DNA of 64,000 nt, taken from assembly GCA_947646735.1 (NCBI GenBank), contig CANTFK010000055.1, forward strand, positions 124,001 to 188,000, read 5' to 3'. Positions 11,038-20,555 of this stretch are shown here, one piece after another (positions within the stretch are counted from its first letter, which is position 1; every line of letters starts with the position of its first letter). The translations under genes were made by a program, and so were the position numbers. The stretch comes from Peronospora farinosa (Eukaryota > Oomycota > Peronosporomycetes > Peronosporales > Peronosporaceae). The notes below the pieces were generated by a model. That model saw only the letters and a program-made list of their open reading frames with translations, searched no databases and was not told where the DNA came from.

Positions 11038-11450
11038 CGACCGGGACCACGAGTTGATATACTTCACTCAGGCCCGGGGTCTCTTGAACTCAATCGACTG
11101 GGTCGAGTACAGTGCACCTGGTACTATGTACCCCTTCGGAGGCTAACGGTTTCTTGGTCTTTCGGCCCCTTCTTTTGTTCCCCGTAGGGAAACCGCTTCC
11201 TATAGCGGGTCGTAGAATGTGTACGAACCCACAGGCCAAAATACTTCCTGGGGTTCGTTCGAGCTTGAATCTTACCACACGTCTGTCTTCAACAGGGGGG
11301 GGGGAATAAATCCCATCCCGGAACAGGTGGGTAGATCGGAACAAGCTCGCACTTGAGTCTTGACACTTACTTGACACCTTAGGCCAACTATCCTGAGGTT
11401 CAGCTTGCGTTGCTTGAGCCGTCACCTCACCTGACGTCGGTGGGCCAAAG
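11038..11450 (-). repeat. GYP-B2 LTR remnant, part 1 (split by A1)
   Basis: Antisense to, and clearly diverged from, the B LTRs at 20954-22037 and 55475-56574. It covers their 3' half without the terminal CACCACA. It is interrupted at 11450 by A1 and resumes at 24568. Joining the two parts over one AAAG copy reproduces the continuous LTR-B sequence (CCAAAGGG context), which proves the insertion site. Confidence 0.85.
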
Positions 11451-12529
11451 TGTGGTGAAGTGCTAATTTTGTGATGTGGAGGTCCCAGACTTCAGTTGGA
11501 TTTGGAGTATAGGCCGTGGGTCAGGGACAGGGGACCAGAGAGACAGGGGCCTCGAAGGGGGAGCGACCGTTGGTGGAGGACAATCCGCAGGATCCGCCGA
11601 AGAAAATTCAGTATCAGGGTACCGGTTAATCGGTACCAAAGAGAGTTGATCATGGCCGCTTATTGATCGACCTGGCCCCTCGTTGGTAGACCTCGGCCCC
11701 TTGTTGGTCGACCCGGGTCCCTCATAGGTCGACCTGGGTCCCTCATTGGTCGACCCAGTCCCTCATCGGTCGACCCGGTCCCTCGTTGGTCGACCCGGTC
11801 CCTCATCGGTCGACCTCGGCCCCTCGTTGGTTCAGCCACTCCGGACCAGTTAATACAAGGATCAGACTAGTCGACGCAAGGAATCAGAGCTTCAGGCAAG
11901 GATAGAGTAAAGGAGTTAAAAGGATAGGACTATATTAAATACTACTCAATTTGCGATCTACGTGGCACGACTCCGTCACCCAAGAAGGACTTGTTCTAAG
12001 TTACTTACTGTTCCGGGAAGGGATATATTTTGGCCCCCCGTCGAAGACAGTTGCGTAGCGAAGTTCAAGGGCGAATAGAGCTCCAGGATATATTTGGCCT
12101 GTGAGCTCGTTCGAGTAGCAACACCCTCCAAGACCCGCTATCGGAAGCGGTCTCCCTCACCTCACGGTCCGGGAGCAAAGTAAAGGCCATGAGTTTAATA
12201 CCCTGAAGCAAGAAGGAAAAGGTCAGGGACGACAAGCTCCCTGAAGAATTTGGCTCTAAGACCACTCTCGACAAGGTCGACCGAGTGGCCACCTACCGGC
12301 CCACCGAGTGAAGCATATCCACTCAAGGCCCGCCAGGTCTACCTCCCTCAAGGAAGACGTCTACATCCTCACGAAGTCTTTCGAAGAGTGCAACCCGCCA
12401 GCCGACGGGTACACAAGGTGAGAGAAGGTTCATACGCGGCATCGGGGTACCCCCTCCGACAGTCGGCAGTCCGGCACAGTGAGTGGTTCGGGGTCTCATC
12501 ATACTATTTTGAGAACCCACTCCACCACA
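11451..12529 (+). repeat. 5' LTR of A1
   Basis: 1079 bp, TGTGGTGAAG to CACCACA. Its U3 contains a minisatellite of about 20-bp units (GGTCGACCCGGTCCCTCATT and variants) from about 11665 to 11832, roughly eight units, twice as many as in the 3' LTR of the same element. An AT-rich stretch (ACTATATTAAATAC) near 11930 is a plausible TATA-like promoter region. The U5 end carries a 113-codon ORF shared with other A LTRs that is probably incidental. Confidence 0.93.
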
Positions 12530-12530
12530 A

Positions 12531-12546
12531 TGGTGCGCGTGCCCGG
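12531..12546 (+). promoter_or_regulatory. Primer binding site of GYP-A1
   Basis: TGGTGCGCGTGCCCGG starts two bases after the 5' LTR; B1 has TGGGCGCGTGCCCGG at the equivalent place (56576). The TGG start pairs with a tRNA CCA end. I could not assign the tRNA. Confidence 0.6.
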
Positions 12547-12593
12547 ATCTTCGGAAGACGCGGTATTTCACCGCGAGTCCCAAGAAGATAAAG

Positions 12594-15058
12594 ATGCTTA
12601 TGTCAAGAAAAAAAGGAGCACATGACAGAAGAGTCACTGGAAGACCGATCGCCAGTGACTCAAAAAGAAAAAATACAAAGGATCGAAGGACCGACCGGGC
12701 CTTGGGAGGGGCCTGGTTCAACATGGTCGAGGTTGAATTTAATGAAGAGAAACCTAAATACCCTCCCTATGTCCTCGTTGAGGACACCTTGGGTCATGAC
12801 GCCTATCATGATCCAGAAGACCATCAGCCGACGGTGAAAACCGAGAGGCTAAGGTCCCCAAAAAAACAACAAAACAAGATCGTGCAATCCAAGCCGACGA
12901 AGTTCCGGATGAAGGCACCCGGAAACACCAAGTCGATAGACCCCGAGAAGGCAGGACTGGCGTCATGGACAGACGCTGAAGTCACGAGAGCCTATCACCA
13001 ACGCAAGCTGAACGCGTTCCTGGAGAGCGACCCCGTCGCGAAGACCCTGGAGATCCGGCAGCTGGGTCAACTTACTGGGCCGGTGTCGACCCTATCACGG
13101 CTGCAAACCGTCACGGACGCGATCACAGCGCTGTTCACCCTTCTTCGTGAAGCGAACATGGTCGCAGGGCGGTTCGACCCGGACGACCTGCTATCCCTGG
13201 GGTTCGACAGAATCACAACAACGTTAGAGCATATGCACAAGCGTCTGTCGATTTTGGTGGGTACCACACCAACAACGGAACACCCACCTCTGGGGACACC
13301 TACACACATGCGGTCCAACGACAGCCAGATGACGCTTCAGGACATCACGGTGGGTCCCAACGTGTACGGAGCCGCTGGCCACCCAGGGGCGAATCAAGAC
13401 CCATCTCAACACCGGATGCCAAGCGGCCAGAGGGAAGCAGCACCGTGGTCCCCAGGATCGTCCTCGACTGGACGGTCACCAGGATGCTCCTAGGCCCAAC
13501 TGGGGCGGCGCTGCTCCAGGCCAGAGCGCGCAGCGCGGAGCAGGAGCCAAGTGGTCTTGAAACGGCGACGCGTGGCAAGAATGAAAATCATTCCGATTTT
13601 CAGCCAATGGAAAATCAGCAAGTGAAAACGCTGGAATGTGCTCTGCCCCGTGACGAAGATGCTGGGGGGGAAGGACCTACCTACCCGGTAGGCGATCTGC
13701 AGACCCTCTTCGACGCGGCGATGGCAAGATTTTTGAATGAACGCCAAGTACCGCGGGCACACCCTAACGGGAGTGTGGCAGAAGGAAGACGAGAGGCGCA
13801 AAGGACGACCGCTCACCATGACCAGCATCCAGGCATACAAATGCCAAGAGGCCACACGATGACCGACGTCGATATGGAATCCGTCGGTTCCTGTGAGTTC
13901 GACCCTGACAACATGGATTTGAGGGGACCTCAGTCGATGATGGCAAACGCAGCGCTGGGACAGATGCCAAATATGATCCCTCGCATCAAACTCTCGGCGA
14001 CCTCGGACCTTAAAGAATTTCATGGAAGAGACCAAGACGAAGACAGAGTGCGCAGCTGGGTATCGACGGTCAAGACAGCACTTATAAGAGACCAAGCACC
14101 AGACGATGAACGATGTCTCGTTTTTGGAGGGTTGCTGACTGGACCGGCACAGAATTGGTACCGTCAATTGGGTCGTTCAGTCCAAGGAAACTGGAAGGAC
14201 TTAATCCAAGGGTTCATGATTCGGTTCTGTGTCACGGGGGTACATGTCGACCGTCACTACTACCATGCGAAGAAAAGGTCGGAAGAAACCCCGCTGGATT
14301 ATCTGTACCGCCTGAATGTGCTTGGACTCAGGGCGAAGATGAAGATTAAGGATGGGTCGCCCAAAATTCAGAAGGATCATGTCGGTCACTACATTTTGAC
14401 GGTGGACGACCCGGAGCTAGCAGACAAGTTGACTATGTTGCGTCTGGCGGACGTGGAAGAATTGGAGGAAGCATTGACAGCATGTCAGCGGACGAAAGCA
14501 CGACGAGGCAAGATGCTGTTTGGATCAAACAAGATTCGTCAGAAGGCATCGGCACTACCCGAGAGCCCGAGAGATATGAATAGTCGCTCCATACATGCAG
14601 TACGGACGCCCCTGGAAGACTCGAGCTCTGAAGATTCCAGTCCAGACTCTTCGGAGAATGAGGGAGATCTTAGACGAGTCTACCTTATGGAGAAGGAAGC
14701 GGGGAGGGATCCAAGTGTGAGGTTCTCAAAGAATCTACCGACTAGAGAGGCCGACCAACATCGCCAGGCAGTAGATCAGCGACCCGGCCCATCATCAGCG
14801 ACCCCAAACACGAGATGTGCATATTGCGGGTCCAAGAAACATGGAGACCTGAATTGCTGGAAAAGATTGACCTGCGACCGCTGTGGAAGGAAGGTTCACC
14901 CATCAGATCGCTGCCTGTTTGTATGCCGGGGTTGTGAAGAGATTCACGAGATTGAGAAGTGCCAGATGGAGGAGTTCTATAATTTGTTCCGTCAATGGTA
15001 CAACCCAGCCAAGCATGCAGGGATGTTCCCGGAGAAACTCGAGAAGATGGCAAATTAG
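12594..15058 (+). pseudogene. gag: A1 gag, one frameshift
   Basis: Structural polyprotein of about 820 residues in two frames: 12594-13493 and, after a one-base slip near 13480, 13445-15058. The N-terminal part is charged (KPKYPPYVLVEDTLGHDAYHD, then an ASWTDAEVTRAYHQRKLNAF helix). The middle has GPTGAALLQARAR and DVDMESVGSC. The capsid-like core spans about 13980-14560 (NWYRQLGRSVQGNWKDL, RLNVLGLRAKMKIK). The C-terminus has three zinc knuckles: CAYCGSKKHGDLNC, CDRCGRKVHPSDRC (G to V next to the histidine; A2 keeps G) and CRGCEEIHEIEKC. It ends at a TAG where protease continues in the -1 frame. B1 shows the same architecture. Confidence 0.9.
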
Positions 15059-16420
15059 GACGCTCGCCAGGTTGGAATCTGGTACGAGCCGAGCGTTCTA
15101 ATTGCTGCATCTTTGCATATGTGGAGAAACAGCCCAAGGAGGAGACGGGTATTCCAGTTAAAATTGGTAATATATCGAAGATTGGAAATTACCCTGTGGT
15201 CCATGCTGCTTCTTTGAATAAGCCTAATACCTTTGCTCGAGAAAGTTCAGTAATGGAGTTGGACTTATTGCCAGGCGAGTCTAGGGGGTACTGGAAATAC
15301 CACGGCCCTACTAAATGGTTCAGGCAAGCGAAAGCCTCTGGAAAGGTCAACAACGACCATGCAAATTTGTTGTTCGATACTGGTGCCGAGATATCCATTC
15401 TGGATATCGCCTTTGCTCGTAAGGTAGGCTGCCAAATTGATGAAAGCGAACGACAAGAATGTATTGGTATTGAGGAAAGCGTATACACCACGGAGGGACG
15501 CACTTGCATCAAGGTCACTCTGAATGGGAGCTTGGTGTACATCTTTAAGGTGTGGGTAGGCCCTATGGTAGGCCAAGATGCAATTTTGGGGAGGTCCCAG
15601 CCGGTATCCGGTTAGACTTGGCCGACGGAACTCTTTGCCTCCCCGATGAGGTCAGGGTACAGTTGACTGGGCGAAGGACACTGTACAATACTCGGGTATC
15701 GGATGTGAAATAGGGTCGGTATGTACAGATACCTGTTGGAGGATGTACGGAAGCGCCTCTCAGAAGTTCGACCTCAGAACAGTGGAAATTGTGGGTCACG
15801 AGAGGCGAACGATATGTGACCACCATGATACAAGAGATAGGGCGTCGTCCAAATTTGAAGATAATCAACGTCAGCCCTCGCCCCTTAATATTGCACGAGG
15901 ATACCAAGATAGGTATGTGTTTGACCAGGAATCAAGTTCCGAGAACGCCAGGGTTTGTATCGGTAGGCTCTCGAAGATATGCAAAATGGCTAAATCTGGC
16001 TTACGAATCTACCACTGACCAGGTCGACCATCAAGTCGAACCAACAGAGGAGGAAGAGGGGCCAATAGCGGAGAGACCAGAGTATAAGACTCCGCACATC
16101 AACCGGTACCCGACAGAGAAGAACAACCGTGCGAAGAGAAAGTGAATTGGCAGGAAGGGTCTACCCAGGAACATGGCACATCAACCGGTACCCAACAGAG
16201 AAGAACAACCGTGCGAAGAGAAAGTGAATTGGCAGGAGGGGTCTACCCAGGAACGGAGTGTATCTAAAGAAGACCTACCTGCAGTGATCACTAGCGATGA
16301 GAAGGAAGCCAAACTGGTAGATTTGTTACAGGCAGGTGACCAGGTGTGTTCTTTCGAGAGTGAGGAACTTTGGGCCGAGGACATAAATAGAAGTATGGGC
16401 TTTCATACTAAAAGCTGACT
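15059..16420 (+). pseudogene. pol: A1 pol: protease and connector
   Basis: The open frame 14995-15615 overlaps the gag end and is -1 relative to gag. It contains the retropepsin motif FDTGAEISILD (about 15374-15406). The family MDF segment is damaged by a deletion near 15595 (LGRSQPVSG in place of LGMDFMVPAG), so the frame closes. The connector continues in other frames at 15743-16418. It contains an 82-bp tandem duplication (16095-16176 and 16177-16258, unit starting CACATCAACCGGTACC) that is also present in A2. Stops after the connector mean pol cannot be read through. Confidence 0.85.
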
Positions 16421-16533
16421 CTTCACCTAAAGATTTTGGACTGGAGTACATACAGATCCCTGATCCGGATGAAAATACTCCTGAGGAGGTAAACCGGTTA
16501 TGACAAATAATATGGAAGAAACGACATCTGCTG

Positions 16534-17935
16534 ATGGGCAAAGGTAACGCCTTACCCCCGGCCGCCCGAGGAGCGATATGCGATATCGATGTGGGGAACG
16601 AAAGACCGATCGCGCAACGCGTACAGAAGGTGGCCCCTCAATTCAGAGAAAAGCTAGTCGACCTGATCAAGGGACTGTTATCAGCAAAGATCATTCAGCC
16701 TTCCACCTCGCCATGGGCCAGCCCAATTTTGATCATCGTAAAGAAGAACGGGGTCAATATTCGATTGTGTATCGACTATCGGTTAGTGAATGATATCACC
16801 CAGCTTATGGTATACCTATGCCGTTGATTAACGAATTACTGGAAGACTTGGACGGACCTTTGTGGTACTGTTCTCTTGATATGGCAAGTGGTTTTTGGGT
16901 CGTCAGTATGACCGAAATGGCGAGACTAATCTCGGCGTTCGTTACTCCACTGGGATTATTTGAATGGCTTCGGATGCCTTTTGGGCTTAAGAATGCGCCT
17001 CAGATATATCAAAGGTTGTTGGATAATGCGTTATATGGATTCTTACGGATTTCGCCAAGGGCGGCCACAAAGGAAACAGAGGATTTGTTCGCAACAGGGG
17101 AACCCGATGCAAAATCGGGCCTCTCAATATCGGGTCGACAATCAGACATTGACGATATACTTGCTCCTGCCGAATCGTGGGACGTGTTATGCCAGAAAGT
17201 GGAGCGGCTGCTAGACGTGTGTGATTATTGGAATTTGTCGGTCAGTGCCGTCAAGAGTACGTGGGGATGCCGGAAGGTCGAGTATCTTGGACATCGAGTT
17301 TCCAAAGGGGGACTAGAGGCCCACCTAAAAGATCTTCAGTCTTTGGTCGACCTACCTCTACCGACAACGCTGAAGGCTATGCAATCCTTTCTAGGAAGCC
17401 TCAATTACTACAGCAGGTACATCGAAGATTATGCCGTATACGCGTCGATCTTTTACGAACTGAGAGAGGTGGATTTTCACGCTTGGAGGTGCAAATTGAA
17501 GGCTAACGTGGAAGTGGCGGCCCAGGAAGACGACGAAGAAAAATGGTCGAAGGTACAAGTAGCGTTTGCCATGCTCAAGAACAAGATTTCTACGGCGCCC
17601 ATCCTACGACATTTCGACCCGGCTAGAGAGGCGGTTATTATTGTCTACGCAAGTGATCGGGCCATCTCGGCGTTGTTGGTGCAGAATTACGACGGCATGT
17701 ATATGCCGGTAATGATTACGAGCCGAACCCTCAAGTCAAACGAGTTGAACTATAGTACAGTGGAAAAGGAAGTGTTGGCGTTGTTACGAATATTGAAAAC
17801 TTTCTTCGCGATGTTAATCACCCAACCTCTCAAGGTTCTGACGGCGCATTCTACACTAGCCTGGCTAGTGAAGTCTTGGGGGTCGCAAGGTCGCTTGGGA
17901 AATTGGTGTCACAGTGTACTTTGGAGGCTATGAAA
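16534..17935 (+). pseudogene. pol: A1 pol: reverse transcriptase and gypsy RNase H
   Basis: RT begins KGNALPPAARGAICDIDVGN, with VKKNGVNIRLCIDYRLVND, then loses one base near 16815 (MVY|PMPL in B1) and resumes at 16818. DMASGFWVVSM and MPFGLKNAPQIYQRLL follow. About 35 residues of family-specific insertion precede the catalytic box. The box reads SDIDDIL, with the usual tyrosine changed to aspartate (17145-17147); A2 and B1 keep YIDDIL. The connection domain (GHRVSKGGLEAH, SFLGSLNYYSRYI) and RNase H (VIIVYASDRAISALL, STVEKEVLALL) follow. The same one-base loss is found in A2, so this defect predates both copies. Confidence 0.9.
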
Positions 17936-18070
17936 TGCAAGAAAGGCGAGGACCAGGTACTGGGGGCTTTAGCAGCCAGCATCACGCCTCGAGAGAATGT
18001 GGACTCCATTCTGTCGTCAATTGCTCCCAAGAAGTAATCCAGGTAGACGGTCGACCTACCGACGCCCACA

Positions 18071-18538
18071 GTGGAACTGAACGAGGAACTGTATGTGATG
18101 AGTTTCGATGGGTCGGCCCGGATGAAACAAGGGGGAGGTGCCTGTAACGCTATTGTGTGGAGACTCCCTGCATGGACTATAGTTGCAGCTGCATCGAAAT
18201 ATCTCGACAAGTCTACGGTGAATGAAGCTGAATATGAGGGCATGTTACTGGGTTTCGACCTGTTGGAGCCAATGGAGCGATGGCGTTTGATTATTTGTGG
18301 AGACTCCAATTTGGTTATAAGACAGATGCGTGGAGAGATTGCATGCAAAGCTTCAGGTTTATCCCCGTTGCGGGCCAAGGCGTTGAGTAAGCTCCAGTCG
18401 TGGCCCACCCATGCAGTCTTACATGTGAAACGAGATTGAATACAGAGCGCAGACCAGTTGGCCAGTGCGGCTTTACATCAGCAACAAGAGGTCGAGTCGA
18501 TACCAAGAGGAGAGTGGTCAGGTCTAGAAACAATCAAT
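18071..18538 (+). pseudogene. pol: A1 pol: second RNase H domain
   Basis: A separate RNase-H-fold domain downstream of the gypsy RNase H: SFDGSARMKQGGGACNAI (first Asp), NEAEYEGMLLGF (Glu), ICGDSNLVIRQM (Asp) and, after a TGA at 18437-18439, QSADQLASAALHQQQ (last Asp). The D-E-D-D layout and position before integrase match the additional, archaeal-like RNase H known from plant Tat and some oomycete Ty3/gypsy elements. B1 has an uninterrupted version at 61978-62568. The TGA replaces a tryptophan codon seen in B1 (REWNQSAD). The domain is deleted from A2. Confidence 0.88.
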
Positions 18539-18559
18539 CGGCTGCCGGAGGTGTTGGTC

Positions 18560-20290
18560 CCTAGAGACCGGGGTCAGTCGGTCAAGGTACCTGCGGTGAC
18601 GAGATCACGGTTCCCTGTCAAGATATCGGGAGAGGTCATGCAAGAAGATGTGGTACAACAACTCCGGATGGATAGGATCCGAGATGCGCAAGAAGAGGAG
18701 AGCTGGGTACGCGAGTTGAAGGCATATTTGAAGGGAGACTGGAAAGACTTGTCGGTGGAAGCGGCCAGAAACGGCAGCAAAATGTCGGAGGATTACGAGA
18801 TAAGTGAAGAGGGACTGCTGGTGAACTGCCCCGGCCAGAGAATCAAGGGAGACGACCGAGACATAATTGCCAGATTGGTAATACCTGAGAGTCTCCAAGC
18901 CGACATCCTCCATCATTATCATACAAGTTTGGAAGGCGTCCATCAGGGAATTGGGCGTACCTATCATCGGATTTGACGATATTGTCATTGAAGGGGTCTA
19001 TTTCGGAGTGTCCAGAAATATGTGGGTCAGTGAATGGATTGTGAGACTGGGAAAGGGAGGCCCACTTTACAAGGTAAGTCTCCGGGAATGTTGAAGCGAC
19101 GTACCCCTTCCAAATTACCGCGATGGACCACATACCATCTCTCCCCAAGTCGCATAAAGGAAATACGGAGCTACTGATCTGGGTCGACCTGTTCACAGGT
19201 TATGTGATGGCTAAGGCTAGGGCGTCACGGACAGCCCACACAGTAGCTGAGGGATATGAAGAATGCGTGTTCCGCCGCTTTGGTATCAGTGAGACGATCC
19301 GTCACGCTCGGGAACCGGGGTTTATGTCGGACTTCTTCCGAGCGTTCAGTCGTATGGTGGGTCAACGTCAGAGAGCGAACATGGCCTACCGACCTCAATC
19401 GAACGGCACTGCGGAGAGAATGGTCCAGACTCTAACAAGATCGCTCAAGATGTACGTAGCCGACGTTGGACAGCAAGACTGGGATGAATACGCGTAACGT
19501 TTAACGTTTGCGTTAAACACGGCTCAAGACAGAGTGCGGGAGGAAACACCGTTTTATCAGGTACATGGATGGGATGCTAGGACCACTCTTGAGACTATGT
19601 TACCGGTGGTGAACACTCGACGTCGAGACCTCAGGACCTCGGAGATGGAGATATCGGATTCAGAGTCACTATCAGCGAGCGAGAGACCAAGTCAACGAGA
19701 ACCTACGGACGGCTAGTCAGGCTCGGGTGCAAGCACAAAATGAAGGGGTAGTCGGCCACGAAATTCAGCCAGGGGCCCGGGTATGGCTATACTTAGACCG
19801 AGTGAAGGAGGGGTATGCCAAAAAAATGGCCCACCTATGGCACGGACCGTTCCGAGTCCAGGAGTTAGTCGGAGATCATGCAGTACGTCTGGAGTTACGA
19901 GGTACAGAATACAGACTATTCCCAATCGTGCACATCTCCAAGCTCAATCCCGTCAGAGAGTTCCCCGATCGACCGAACAGCGAGCTGAAAGTGGATGGAA
20001 CAGATCGAGTCGACTTCGATGAATGCCTGTTTCCAGAAGACAGCTGGGTGCGGGGATTGGCAGAGGGCGAGTATGAAGTCGAAGAAATTTTAGAGAGTCG
20101 TACAGGCAAGAAGACTCGGTATGGGAGGCAACAACGAGAATTCCTCGTGCAATGGAAGGGGCACCCTGAACCCTCGTGGGTGGACGAAGTGGATCTGAAA
20201 TGCGGAGCTTTACTACGGGACTTTGAGCGCAAGAAGACAAGCCATAACCGCTTCGAAGTAATGCAAGCCATGAAAATTGGCAGACGGTAG
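18560..20290 (+). pseudogene. pol: A1 pol: integrase with C-terminal chromodomain
   Basis: The zinc-binding region starts HHYHTSLEGVHQG (about 18911-18949) and is then shifted and stopped, the CVDC half being lost. The catalytic core is open at 19123-19497: WVDLFTGYV (first Asp), then RHAREPGF where the second Asp is Ala (GCT, 19306-19308; B1 has GHDREP), then QSNGTAERMVQ (Glu). A stop (TAA) in EYA*RLT follows. The last frame, 19727-20290, has a GPF motif (HLWHGPFRVQEL), HISKLNPVREF and a chromodomain (YEVEEILESR then FLVQWKGHPEPSWVDEVDL), probably directing integration to chromatin. The Ala change is shared with A2. Confidence 0.88.
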
Positions 20291-20555
20291 CAAGATCCTT
20301 GGAAGGTAGACCGGTTCCATCTTTGATAGACCTGGTCCCTCATTGGTCGGCCCGTCCCCTCGTTGGTAGACCTGGGTCGCCGGCGGGGCGGCCTCGACCT
20401 TCCACGAGTCAGGTGTATAGAAGAATGGAGAAAAAAGGAAGACGATGGCCAAGATCACCTGGAACAGAGGAAAGCATGGCAAGAGGAGATAGAAGATGGA
20501 CAAGCACACAAAATAAGATCGAAGAGAAAAGACATATTCATGTTCAAGTGAAGAC

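Noticed and set aside
12250..12591. 113-codon ORF in LTR-A, also at 4203-4544, 24288-24524 and 49250-49453, as a conserved LTR-encoded protein
   Set aside because: Conservation follows the nucleotide identity of the LTR copies; the copies are truncated differently and both strands are equally open. No sign of protein-level constraint.
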